Positions 51,895 to 59,678 of a stretch of DNA of 64,000 bases are shown here, in pieces. The notes under the pieces are model-generated. The model was not told where the DNA came from and ran no database searches. It saw nothing but the letters and a program-made list of their open reading frames with translations. The DNA is taken from NCBI RefSeq assembly GCF_014649875.1, contig NZ_BMTW01000008.1:144983-208982 (forward strand), given 5' to 3'. The stretch comes from Streptomyces rubiginosohelvolus (lineage in GTDB: Bacteria; Actinomycetota; Actinomycetes; Streptomycetales; Streptomycetaceae). How positions within the stretch are numbered: the stretch's first letter is position 1; each line of letters begins with the position of its first letter. The position numbers and the translations under genes are program-made.

Positions 51895-52407
51895 ATGAAC
51901 ACGTTCTGGTGGGTGGCGCTGGTCGCCGTGGTTCTGCTCGCGCTCGTCGCCGCGGTGGTGGACGGGCGGGGGCGGTCGGACCGGGGGCCGCGGTCCCGGC
52001 GACCGGGTCGGCCTGCGGGGTCGGCCCGGCCGCCGTCCCGGCCTTCGCGGCCGTCTTCGTCGTCGCGGCCTTCGACGTCGGATGCGCGGGTGCCGCGGGC
52101 GGGCGAGGTGTGGTGGGCCGATGTGCCGTACGAGGACGGGCCCGGGTCGAAGGACCGGCCGTGTCTGGTGATCTCGGTACGGGGGCGGGGGCGTACGGCG
52201 CTGGTCGCGAAGATCACCAGCAAGCATCACGAGGAGCGGCCCGGGGTGATCGCGTTGCCGGCCGGGGCGGTCGGGGACCGGCGGGGGCGGCAGAGCTTTC
52301 TGGAGACGGATGAGCTGCGGGAGGTGCGGGTCGACGCGTTCCGGCGGAGGGTGGGGGCGGTGGATCCGGGGGTGTGGGAGCGCGTGCGGAAGCTGGGGGC
52401 GAGGTGA
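51895..52407 (+). CDS. Membrane-anchored PemK/MazF-like protein
   Basis: 170 residues. An N-terminal TM helix (TFWWVALVAVVLLALVAAVV) and a 45-residue Arg/Ser/Pro-rich linker precede a PemK/MazF fold: RAGEVWWADVPYEDGPGSKD, RPCLVISVRGRGRTALVAKI, GVIALPAG and FLETDELREVRVDAFRRRVG. MazF relatives are mRNA interferases, but here no antitoxin gene is adjacent and the domain is tethered to the membrane, so a toxin role is doubtful. Confidence 0.78.
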   Translation: MNTFWWVALVAVVLLALVAAVVDGRGRSDRGPRSRRPGRPAGSARPPSRPSRPSSSSRPSTSDARVPRAGEVWWADVPYEDGPGSKDRPCLVISVRGRGRTALVAKITSKHHEERPGVIALPAGAVGDRRGRQSFLETDELREVRVDAFRRRVGAVDPGVWERVRKLGAR

Positions 52408-52449
52408 GGGGCGGGGCCCTGGTTTCGGGGCTCCGCCCCGGACCCCGCT

Positions 52450-52643
52450 CCTCAATCGCCGGAGGGGCTGAAATGGTGCCCCGGACCCGCTGGAGGGCAA
52501 GCGCTGACGGGCGAAAAGACGTCCTCAAGCGCCGGACGGGCTGGGATTGCCCGGACGGGCCGACATTGCCCCCGGTCCGGGGTGGAGAGTGCGCCCGGAC
52601 CGGGCTTGAAAGACGTCCTCAAACGCGCTGGACGGGCTGAAAC
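52450..52643. repeat. Three copies of a Streptomyces intergenic repeat
   Basis: Three imperfect units in one orientation: CCTCAATCGCCGGAGGGGCT at 52450, GTCCTCAAGCGCCGGACGGG at 52521, and GTCCTCAAACGCGCTGGACG at 52615. This short unit is scattered through Streptomyces intergenic regions. Here the copies fill the gap between the PemK-like gene and cysM with no coding potential; each contains CCGG and could add to termination. Confidence 0.7.
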
Positions 52644-52649
52644 TACGGC

Positions 52650-53600
52650 CTACGCCCAGAGCTGGCCCTGCAGCGTTTCGATCGCCGCTTCCGTCGTTTC
52701 CGCCGTGTAGACGCCCGTCGACAGGTACTTCCAGCCTCCGTCCGCCACCACGAAGACGATGTCCGCGCTCTCCCCCGCCTTGACCGCCTTCTTTCCCACG
52801 CCGATCGCCGCGTGGAGCGCGGCGCCCGTGGAGACGCCCGCGAAGATGCCCTCCTGCTGGAGGAGTTCGCGGGTGCGGGTGACCGCGTCGGCGGAGCCGA
52901 CCGAGAAGCGGGTGGTGAGGACCGAGGCGTCGTACAGCTCGGGGACGAAGCCCTCGTCGAGGTTGCGGAGGCCGTAGACAAGGTCGTCGTAGCGCGGTTC
53001 GGCGGCGACGACCTGGATGCCGGGGCGGTTCTCGCGGAGGTAGCGGCCGACGCCCATCAAGGTGCCCGTGGTGCCGAGGCCCGCCACGAAGTGGGTGATG
53101 GACGGGAGGTCGGTGAGGATCTCCGGGCCGGTGGTCGCGTAGTGGGCGCCCGCGTTGTCCGGGTTGCCGTACTGGTAGAGCATCACCCAGTCCGGGTGCT
53201 CCGCCGACAGTTCCTTCGCGACGCGGACCGCGGTGTTGGAGCCGCCCGCGGCCGGGGAGGAGATGATCTCCGCCCCCCACATGGCGAGCAGATCGCGCCG
53301 TTCCTGGGAGGTGTTCTCCGGCATGACGCACACGATGCGGTAGCCCTTGAGCTTGGCCGCCATGGCGAGCGAGATGCCGGTGTTGCCGCTGGTGGGCTCC
53401 AGGATGGTGCAGCCGGGGGTGAGCCGGCCGTCCTTCTCGGCCTGTTCGACCATGTGGAGCGCCGGGCGGTCCTTGATCGAGCCCGTGGGGTTGCGGTCCT
53501 CCAGCTTGGCCCAGATACGGACGTCCTCGGACGGGGACAGCCGCGGGAGGCGGACGAGGGGCGTGTTCCCCACGGCCGCCAGCGGGGAGTCGTACCGCAT
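52650..53600 (-). CDS. cysM: Cysteine synthase B (CysO-dependent)
   Basis: 316 residues. PLP lysine in DRNPTGSIKDRPALHM, phosphate/substrate loop PTSGNTGISLA, AGLGTTGTLMGVGRYL and VSTGAALHAAI. It matches the actinobacterial CysM that takes O-phosphoserine and thiocarboxylated CysO. Its ATG overlaps the cysO stop by one base, so the two are translated together. No other cysK is seen in the window. Confidence 0.95.
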   Translation of the reverse strand: MRYDSPLAAVGNTPLVRLPRLSPSEDVRIWAKLEDRNPTGSIKDRPALHMVEQAEKDGRLTPGCTILEPTSGNTGISLAMAAKLKGYRIVCVMPENTSQERRDLLAMWGAEIISSPAAGGSNTAVRVAKELSAEHPDWVMLYQYGNPDNAGAHYATTGPEILTDLPSITHFVAGLGTTGTLMGVGRYLRENRPGIQVVAAEPRYDDLVYGLRNLDEGFVPELYDASVLTTRFSVGSADAVTRTRELLQQEGIFAGVSTGAALHAAIGVGKKAVKAGESADIVFVVADGGWKYLSTGVYTAETTEAAIETLQGQLWA

Positions 53601-53878
53601 CAGCGCATGCCGCCGGCGACGGCCGGAAGGATCGTGACGTTGTCGCCGTCGCTGAGCTTGGTGGAGATGCCGTCGAGGAAGCGGACGTCCTCGTCGTTGA
53701 GGTAGACGTTCACGAAGCGGCGCAGCTGCTCACCGTCGACGATGCGCTCACGGATGCCGGTGTGGCGGCTCTCCAGGTCGGCGAAGAGGTCGGCGAGGGT
53801 GTCCCCGTTGCCTTCGACGGCCTTCGCGCCGTCGGTGTAGGTGCGGAGGATGGTCGGGATGCGGACCTCGATGGCCAT
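53600..53878 (-). CDS. cysO: MoaD/ThiS-family sulfur carrier protein CysO
   Basis: 92 residues, ubiquitin-like beta-grasp (IEVRIPTILRTYTDGAKAVE, RFVNVYLNDEDVRFLDG, LSDGDNVTILPAVAGG). The C-terminus is GGMR, so two residues must be removed to expose the Gly-Gly that becomes the thiocarboxylate. AGGAG lies 8 nt before the ATG. In M. tuberculosis CysO hands sulfur to CysM and Mec later releases cysteine; cysM is coupled downstream, mec is at 57282. Confidence 0.93.
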   Translation of the reverse strand: MAIEVRIPTILRTYTDGAKAVEGNGDTLADLFADLESRHTGIRERIVDGEQLRRFVNVYLNDEDVRFLDGISTKLSDGDNVTILPAVAGGMR

Positions 53879-53976
53879 GGCGTGGGCTCCTGTCGAAAGC
53901 GGAGAGGTGGCGTGGGGCGCGCGTTTCTGCCCCCGCGCGGGGGGTGGTGCGTGTGGGTGGGCGCGCGGACCGCGGC

Positions 53977-54105
53977 TCAGGCCGGGCGGCTCACGGGCAG
54001 GCTGCGGCTGGGACAGATCGCGCTCGCCAGCCTGCACAGGTCGACGTGCAGCCGCGCGACGAGCAGCGTGCCCGGCGTCTTGTTGCTCACGTCATGGGGA
54101 ACCAT
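53977..54105 (-). CDS. Putative cysteine-sensing leader peptide
   Basis: 42 codons from the ATG at 54103-54105 to TGA at 53977. The core LVARLHVDLCRLASAICP matches the 'putative leader peptide' family found before sulfur genes in actinobacteria, with two Cys codons. TACGAT (54117-54112) is a -10 six bases before the ATG and no ribosome site exists, so it is probably leaderless. It lies 98 bp before cysO on the same strand. Ribosome stalling at Cys codons could control cysO-cysM; this is inference from related systems in mycobacteria. Confidence 0.72.
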   Translation of the reverse strand: MVPHDVSNKTPGTLLVARLHVDLCRLASAICPSRSLPVSRPA

Positions 54106-54174
54106 GCGGGCATCGTATCGATTCCCTGTGCGGAAACCCGAGTGTGATCCCACATGATGGATGGTGAGCGTTCG

Positions 54175-54972
54175 CTATGTGGACAGAGTTCGGCTGCCCT
54201 GCCCCTCCGGGAGGTAGACGACCGTGGGTGCGCCGGTCTTCGGGTGGGCGCTGACCTCGGCGGCGACGCCGTACACCTCGCTCAGCAGTTCGGCCGTGAG
54301 GACCTCTTCCGGGGTGCCGGAGGCGACGACCCGGCCGTCCTTGAGGACGTAGAGGCGGTCGCAGTAGTAGGCGGCGAGGTTGAGGTCGTGCAGGGCGAGG
54401 AGGTTGGTGGTGCCCAGGTCGCGGACCAGGGAGAGGATCTCCAGCTGGTAGCGGATGTCCAGGTGGTTGGTCGGCTCGTCCAGGACGACGAGCGAGGGCT
54501 GCTGGACCAGGGCGCGGGCGACCAGGGCCCGCTGGCGTTCGCCGCCGGAGAGGGAGGCGAACGTACGGGGTTCGAGCGCGGCGATCCCGACCCGGTCGAG
54601 GGCCCCGGTGACCAGGGCGGTGTCGGCCGCCGTGTCCGCCTCCCAGAACCGCTTGTGCGGGGCGCGGCCCATCGCGACGACCTGGCCGACGGTGAGCTCG
54701 AATCCGGCGTGGCCGTCCTGCGGGACGGTGGCGATGCGCTGAGCGCGGGCCTTCACGGGGAGGGTGGCGAGGTCGTCGCCGTCGAGGAGGACCCGGCCGT
54801 GGGTGGGGCGCAGGGTGCCGTAGACGCAGCGCAGGAGCGTGGTCTTGCCGCTGCCGTTGGGGCCGACGAGTCCGACGGTCTCGCCGTCGGCGGCGGTGAG
54901 GTCGACGGCGTCGACGAGATGGCGGCCCTCGCCGGTCCCGTACGAGAGTGCCTCGGTGCGCAGGGTCGTCAC
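54175..54972 (-). CDS. btuD: Cobalamin ABC transporter ATPase (FecE/BtuD-like)
   Basis: 265 residues from the GTG at 54970-54972, with AGGAG upstream. Walker A GLVGPNGSGKTTLLR, Q-loop IATVPQDGH, signature FASLSGGERQRALVARAL, Walker B LVVLDEPTNHLD and H-loop LLALHDLNLAAYYCDRLYVL. FecCD-type importer subunit; the cobalamin assignment comes from the riboswitch upstream of btuF. Third gene of the operon. Confidence 0.9.
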   Translation of the reverse strand: MTTLRTEALSYGTGEGRHLVDAVDLTAADGETVGLVGPNGSGKTTLLRCVYGTLRPTHGRVLLDGDDLATLPVKARAQRIATVPQDGHAGFELTVGQVVAMGRAPHKRFWEADTAADTALVTGALDRVGIAALEPRTFASLSGGERQRALVARALVQQPSLVVLDEPTNHLDIRYQLEILSLVRDLGTTNLLALHDLNLAAYYCDRLYVLKDGRVVASGTPEEVLTAELLSEVYGVAAEVSAHPKTGAPTVVYLPEGQGSRTLST

Positions 54973-54997
54973 GTGCGGGCTCCTTCGAGCGGTGTGG

Positions 54998-56038
54998 TCA
55001 CGCGGGTGCTCCTTCCGGCCTGCGTCGCAGCATCCAGAGGAAGAACGGTCCGCCGGTCAGCGCGGTGAGCACCCCGACCGGGATGTCCTGCGGGGCCGCG
55101 AGCGTCCGGGCGGCCAGGTCCGCGAGGACCAGGAACACCGCGCCGCCGAGCGCGACGACCGGGAGGAGGGCGCGGTGTGCGGCGCCGACCGCCATCCGGG
55201 CCATGTGCGGGACCATCAGGCCGACGAAGCCGATCGCCCCGCTGTACGCGACGAGCACCCCGGTCATCAGGGAGACGAGGACGAAGACGGCGGCCCGGAA
55301 GCGGGCGGTGTCGAGGCCGAGGACGGTCGCACCCTCCTCCCCCACCAGGAGCAGGTCGAGCGGGCGGGCCAGGGTGAGGAGGACGGCGGTGCCCGCGACC
55401 AGGGTGACCGCGGGGAGCGCGAGCATGTCCCAGCGGGCCGAGCCGAGGCCGCCGAGGGTCCAGTAGAGGACTTCCTGGAGGTGGTCGGCACGGGCGGAGG
55501 TGACGAGGATCAGGCTGGTCAGGGCGGAGAGGACGTAGGAGACGGCGACCCCGGCGAGGACGAGCCGGTTGGTGGTGAGGCCGCCCCCGCCGCGCGCCAG
55601 GGTGTAGACGAGCAGCAGCGAGAGCAGGGCGCCGGCGAAGGCGGCGGCGGGGATCGTGACGGTGGTGGCGAGGGACGCGCCGATACCGAGGACGATGACC
55701 AGGACCGCGCCGGTGGAGGCCCCTGAGGAGACGCCGAGGAGGAACGGGTCGGCGAGCTGGTTGCGGACGAGGGCCTGGAGGACGGTGCCGATGACGGCGA
55801 GTCCGGCGCCGACGACGATGCCGAGCAGGACCCGGGGCAGCCGCACGTCCAGGACGATCGTGCGGAACGGGCTCGCCTCCGCCCGCCCGGTCAGGATGTC
55901 GAGCACCTGGCCGGGCGGGATACGGACGGAGCCGAGCGCGAGGGCGGCGAGGACGGCGACGGCCAGGAGCGCGGCGAGGACGCCGAGCACCAGGACGTAA
56001 CCGAGCGGCCGCCGAGGAGCTGAGGCGCGGCAGGTCAC
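54998..56038 (-). CDS. btuC: Cobalamin ABC transporter permease (FecCD/BtuC-like)
   Basis: 346 residues with ten TM helices of the BtuC/FecCD type: RLPRVLLGIVVGAGLAVIGT, ALVRNQLADPFLLGVSSGAS, TTNRLVLAGVAVSYVLSALT, and the coupling helix SGAIGFVGLMVPHMAR. A GTG start overlaps the btuF stop by four bases (GTGA). The ATPase follows after 25 bp. Confidence 0.92.
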   Translation of the reverse strand: MTCRASAPRRPLGYVLVLGVLAALLAVAVLAALALGSVRIPPGQVLDILTGRAEASPFRTIVLDVRLPRVLLGIVVGAGLAVIGTVLQALVRNQLADPFLLGVSSGASTGAVLVIVLGIGASLATTVTIPAAAFAGALLSLLLVYTLARGGGGLTTNRLVLAGVAVSYVLSALTSLILVTSARADHLQEVLYWTLGGLGSARWDMLALPAVTLVAGTAVLLTLARPLDLLLVGEEGATVLGLDTARFRAAVFVLVSLMTGVLVAYSGAIGFVGLMVPHMARMAVGAAHRALLPVVALGGAVFLVLADLAARTLAAPQDIPVGVLTALTGGPFFLWMLRRRPEGAPA

Positions 56039-57045
56039 GGGGTGGTGGCCGCCTTGACCGCCTCCGGGTGGAGCTGGGCCGCGAGCTTGTCGACGGCGGC
56101 GGGGACGCGGACGCCGAGGACCGCGTCGGACAGCGGCATGACGGCGAAGCGCTTGTTCTTGATGGCGGGGACGTCGGCGAGGGCCGGGTCGTCGAGGAGG
56201 CGCTTCTTCTTCTGTTCGACGGTGGTGGCGCCGTAGTCGTAGATCACGATGACGTCGGGCTTGCGGTCGACGACGTTCTCCCAGGAGGCGTCGCCGAAGG
56301 GCTTGTCGAGGTCGGCGAAGACGTTGGTGCCGCCGGCCCGCTCGATCAGCTCGTTGCCGATGCCCTCGCCGCCCGCGGTGAAGGCGGTCTTGTCGCCGCT
56401 GTCGTAGACGAAGACGGAGACCGGCTTGAGGTCGGCCAGCTTCTTGGCGGTGGCGGCGTTGTCGGCCTTGGCCTGCTCGATCCAGGCCTCGGCGCGGTCG
56501 CTGATGCCGAAGGTGCGGCCGACCTCGCGGATCTCCTCGTAGAGGGTGTCCATGGGCTGGTCGCCCTTGGTGCAGCTCTCGGTGTTGAGGCGGGTCTCGA
56601 TGCCGGACTTCTTGAACGCCTCGCGGCCGCGGCCGTCGCCCGCGGTGAACGCGCTGGCGTAGCCGCCGTAGACGAAGTCGGGGTTGGCGGCGAGGACCTG
56701 CTCGTAGGAGGGGTACTCCTTGGCGAGGACGGGGACGGAGGCGTAGTCCTCGGCGTACTTCGGCAGGACCTTGTCGTCGAGGTAGGCAGTGCCGACGAGG
56801 GACTTCTTCAGGCCCAGTTCCAGCATGATCTCGGTGACGTGCTGGTTCATGGTGACCACGCGCTTCGGCGGGGCCTTGTACGTGGTGGTGACACCGCAGT
56901 TCTTGACGGTGTACGGGAAGCCTTCGCTCGTCGCCGACGCCTTGTCCCCGGTGGCGGCGTCGCCGTCGGAGGAGGCGGAGCAGGCGGTGAGGGCGAGCGG
57001 GAGCAGCACGGCGGCGGCTATGAGCGCAGGGGTGCGCCGGAACAT
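56035..57045 (-). CDS. btuF: Cobalamin-type ABC substrate-binding lipoprotein
   Basis: 336 residues from the ATG at 57043-57045 after GGAGAGG. Lipoprotein signal LIAAAVLLPLALTACSAS (lipobox LTAC). Class III periplasmic-binding fold: PPKRVVTMNQHVTEIMLELG, VLAANPDFVYGGYAS, and PDVIVIYDYGATTVEQKKKR. The fold also serves siderophores, but the cobalamin riboswitch in its leader makes corrinoid uptake the best reading. Confidence 0.9.
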   Translation of the reverse strand: MFRRTPALIAAAVLLPLALTACSASSDGDAATGDKASATSEGFPYTVKNCGVTTTYKAPPKRVVTMNQHVTEIMLELGLKKSLVGTAYLDDKVLPKYAEDYASVPVLAKEYPSYEQVLAANPDFVYGGYASAFTAGDGRGREAFKKSGIETRLNTESCTKGDQPMDTLYEEIREVGRTFGISDRAEAWIEQAKADNAATAKKLADLKPVSVFVYDSGDKTAFTAGGEGIGNELIERAGGTNVFADLDKPFGDASWENVVDRKPDVIVIYDYGATTVEQKKKRLLDDPALADVPAIKNKRFAVMPLSDAVLGVRVPAAVDKLAAQLHPEAVKAATTP

Positions 57046-57083
57046 GGCGGGGCCTCTCCGGGGGATTTCCGCGTCCCCTGGTC

Positions 57084-57225
57084 GATGCGAGAAGGCGGCG
57101 GGCCAGTTCCTGGCTTCCGGGCCGCCCTCCGGCACGGAGTCGGAGTCCGTACGGGAGGGGGCCCGGTCACAGTGGCGGGACCGTGCCGGATTCGCACCGG
57201 CTTCCTGGTTCCTGCCGCCTTGATG
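57084..57225 (-). ncRNA. Cobalamin riboswitch upstream of btuFCD
   Basis: Read on the minus strand from 57225: GGCGGCAGGAACCAGGAAGC, then GCCGGTGCGAATCCGGCACG, GTCCCGCCACTGTGACCGGG (B12-box core), and later GGAAGCCAGGAACTGG and a closing GGCCCGCCGCC complementary to the 5' end. These are the conserved blocks of the cobalamin class in the right order. It ends about 40 nt before btuF. No covariance model was run. Confidence 0.92.
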
Positions 57226-57281
57226 GGTTCGGGGTGCAGTGTGCCAGACCCGTCCGGCGGCTCCGCGCGGTACCCGGGGGC

Positions 57282-57704
57282 TCAGTACGCCTCGACGACC
57301 TGCACGTCTTCCTCGGTGATCTCGCCGTCCACGATGCGGTACGAGCGGAACTGGAAGGGGCCCGAGTCGTCGGTGTCGGCGGTGGAGACCAGGACGTAGT
57401 GGGCGCCGGGCTCGTTGGCGTACGTGACGTCGGTGCGGGAGGGGTAGGCCTCGGTCGCCGTGTGCGAGTGGTAGACGATCACGGGTTCCTCGTCGCGGTC
57501 GTCCATCTCGCGGTAGAGCTTGAGGAGGTCGGCGGAGTCGAACTCGTAGAACGTGGGCGAGCGGGCGGCGTTGAGCATCGGGATGAAGCGCTCGGGGCGG
57601 TCCGTCCCGGCCGGGCCCGCGACCACTCCGCACGCCTCGTCGGGGTGGTCGGCGCGGGAGTGGGCGACGATCTGGTCGTAGAGCGTCTGGGTGATGGTCA
57701 GCAT
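57282..57704 (-). CDS. mec: JAMM/Mov34-family metallopeptidase, CysO-cysteine hydrolase (Mec)
   Basis: 140 residues. JAMM zinc site: Glu in HPDEACGVVAG, His-x-His and Asp in VIVYHSHTATEAYPSRTDVT (HxHx(n)D), the complete catalytic set. In M. tuberculosis Mec frees cysteine from the CysO C-terminus; here it may also trim the two residues after the CysO Gly-Gly. It is encoded 3.3 kb from cysO, with the btu operon between. The ribosome site before the ATG at 57702-57704 is weak. Confidence 0.9.
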   Translation of the reverse strand: MLTITQTLYDQIVAHSRADHPDEACGVVAGPAGTDRPERFIPMLNAARSPTFYEFDSADLLKLYREMDDRDEEPVIVYHSHTATEAYPSRTDVTYANEPGAHYVLVSTADTDDSGPFQFRSYRIVDGEITEEDVQVVEAY

Positions 57705-57717
57705 GGCGCCAGGATAA

Positions 57718-57875
57718 GACCGACCGGGAATCGGGGGGTGGGAGAAGGAGCGGGGCTGGGTGCGTGCAGCTGCAAGGCGGAGGATTGAGTCAACGCGGAG
57801 CGTTGGTGATTGACGACAACGCCGCAGATGCGCGTGCCCAGCCCCGCGACGCCGCCCCCCGATTCCCGGTCGGTC
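57718..57875. repeat. Large imperfect inverted repeat
   Basis: Outer arms 57718-57738 and 57855-57875 are perfect 21-bp complements. Inner arms GCGGGGCTGGG (57750-57760) and CCCAGCCCCGC (57837-57847) and a central hairpin CAACGC/GCGTTG (57791-57805) nest inside. As RNA this would be a rod of about 158 nt with internal loops. It sits between mec's start and the permease's terminator. It may be a structured transcript, a mec leader element or a mobile-element remnant; it has no convincing ORF. Confidence 0.7.
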
Positions 57876-57883
57876 TGCGGCAG

Positions 57884-57925
57884 GCGGGCCCCCCGCGTAC
57901 CGGTGGGTGGTACGCGGGGGCCCGC
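57884..57925 (-). terminator. Terminator of the amino acid permease gene
   Basis: 57884-57901 pairs with 57909-57925 (17 bp, one bulged C), 7-nt loop. It lies about 110 nt past the stop of the leftward permease at 58038. Confidence 0.75.
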
Positions 57926-58037
57926 ATGGTGGACACGTCGGCCGTTGGGGCGGCCGGGACGGTCCGGGAGGAGGGTGGTCGTGGGGCCCGCCCTCGGGGT
58001 CGCCGGGGATCCGGGGGCCGGTGGTGCGGCTCCCGGG

Positions 58038-59492
58038 TCAGCGGGTCTCGGTGGAGGTCTTCTCCGGGGCCGACGGGTTGCGCGACTGGAGCACCCGGTA
58101 GGAGACGAACAGGATGAGCGCCCACAGCGGTGCGCAGTAGAGCGAGATCCGGGCGTCCTTGTCGATCGCCATCATCACGATGACCATGCCGATGAAGCAG
58201 AGCGCGAACCAGCTGGTGTACGGGGCGCCCGGGGCCTTGAACGAGGACTGCGGCAGGAGACCGGCGTCGGCCTTGCGGCGGTAGCGGATCTGGCTGATCA
58301 GGATCATGATCCAGGCCCACATGCCGGAGATGGTCGCGAAGGAGACGACGTAGTTGAACGCCTCGCCCGGCCACTGGTAGTTGATCCACACGCCGACGAG
58401 CATCAGGGCGGCGGAGAACGTGGTGCCCACCAGCGGCAGGCCGTTCTTCGTCAGCTTGGTGAAGGCGCGGGGACCCTGGCCGTTGAGGGCGAGGTCGCGG
58501 AGCATGCGGCCGGTGGAGTACATGCCGGAGTTGCAGGAGGAGAGCGCCGCGGTGAGGACGACGAAGTTGACGATGGCGGCGCCGACGCCGAGCCCCATCT
58601 CCTCGAAGGCCTTCACGAACGGGGAGACGCCGGGCTTGAAGGTGGACCACGGCACGACCGAGAGGATCATGATCAGTGCGCCGACGTAGAAGACGGCGAT
58701 GCGCCACGGCACGGTGTTGATGGCCTTGGGCAGCACGGTCTTGGGGTCCTTGGACTCCCCGGCGGTGACGCCGACGAGCTCCACGGCGAGGAAGGCGAAC
58801 ATGACGATCTGGAGCGTCATGAGGGTGCCGGTGATGCCGTTGGGGAAGAATCCGCCGTCGTTCCAGAGGTTGGAGACGGTCGCGGTGTCCCCGGCGTCGG
58901 AGAAGCCGATGGTGAGCACGCCCGCGCAGATCAGGATCATGCCGATGATGGCGGTGACCTTGACCATGGAGAACCAGAACTCCAGCTCACCGAAGAGCTT
59001 CACGGAGATCAGGTTGGCGGCGTAGAGAATGACGGTGAACACCAGGGCGGACAGCCACTGCGGAATGTTCCACCAGTACGTCATATAGGTGGCTGCGGCG
59101 GTGACTTCGGTGATTCCGGTGACGACCCAGAACAGCCAGTAGGTCCAGCCGGTGACGAATCCGAAGAACGGGCTGATGAATTCGCGGGCGTACTCCGAGA
59201 AGGAGCCCGAGACGGGGCGGTACATGAGCAGCTCGCCCAGGGCCCGCATGATGAAGAAGATGACCAGACCTGCGATGACGTAGGCCAGGATGAGGCTCGG
59301 CCCGGCCCGGTCGATGGCTTTGCCCGCGCCGAGGAAGAGCCCGGTGCCGATGGCTCCGCCGATGGCGATCATCTGAATCTGGCGAGCTCCCAGACCGCGC
59401 TGGTATCCCTCACCGCCGGCTCCGGCGTCCCCGGCATTGCCGCCGGGCTGACCCTTGTCGACCTGTCCCTCGTCGACGTGCGCCGATGTCAT
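58038..59492 (-). CDS. Amino acid permease (AAT/APC family)
   Basis: 484 residues from the ATG at 59490-59492 after GGAGAAAGG. Twelve TM helices with the APC signature IQMIAIGGAIGTGLFLGAGK, GPSLILAYVIAGLVIFFIMR, ALGELLMYRPVSGSFSEYAR, and ELVGVTAGESKDPKTVLPKA. The family imports amino acids (GABA, aromatic, proline and others) by proton symport. Specificity is not deduced. Two palindromes lie upstream (59539-59553 and 59679-59696). Confidence 0.92.
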   Translation of the reverse strand: MTSAHVDEGQVDKGQPGGNAGDAGAGGEGYQRGLGARQIQMIAIGGAIGTGLFLGAGKAIDRAGPSLILAYVIAGLVIFFIMRALGELLMYRPVSGSFSEYAREFISPFFGFVTGWTYWLFWVVTGITEVTAAATYMTYWWNIPQWLSALVFTVILYAANLISVKLFGELEFWFSMVKVTAIIGMILICAGVLTIGFSDAGDTATVSNLWNDGGFFPNGITGTLMTLQIVMFAFLAVELVGVTAGESKDPKTVLPKAINTVPWRIAVFYVGALIMILSVVPWSTFKPGVSPFVKAFEEMGLGVGAAIVNFVVLTAALSSCNSGMYSTGRMLRDLALNGQGPRAFTKLTKNGLPLVGTTFSAALMLVGVWINYQWPGEAFNYVVSFATISGMWAWIMILISQIRYRRKADAGLLPQSSFKAPGAPYTSWFALCFIGMVIVMMAIDKDARISLYCAPLWALILFVSYRVLQSRNPSAPEKTSTETR

Positions 59493-59538
59493 GGTGGTGC
59501 GCCTTTCTCCACGCCGATCCGCGCCGTACAAGGCTGCG

Positions 59539-59553
59539 GATCAGGTCCTGATC
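59539..59553 (-). promoter_or_regulatory. Palindrome near the permease start (possible operator)
   Basis: GATCAGGTCCTGATC is a perfect 7+1+7 palindrome 47 bp upstream of the permease ATG, a usual place for a repressor site. The regulator is unknown. The rest of the 345-bp gap 59493-59837 contains this site, the site at 59679-59696 and the terminator at 59783-59825; no gene. Confidence 0.5.
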
Positions 59554-59678
59554 CCCCCGGATATGGATGGAGTGCGACCGGCGTTCGGCCGGTGTGTAGC
59601 GCCCCCGGGAAACAGGGGTGGCGTCCCCGGGCGGTCGTGAAGATTTATCACGGCTGTCACAGGACACCGTGGGACATT

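Noticed and set aside
52450..52643. CRISPR-like tandem repeats
   Set aside because: The three copies differ, spacing is irregular (about 70 and 94 bp) and no cas genes are near; this is the known interspersed Streptomyces unit.
56035..57633. Extension of the cobalamin-binding protein to 532 residues
   Set aside because: The added part would translate through the cobalamin riboswitch and antisense to part of mec; the lipoprotein signal begins at 57045.
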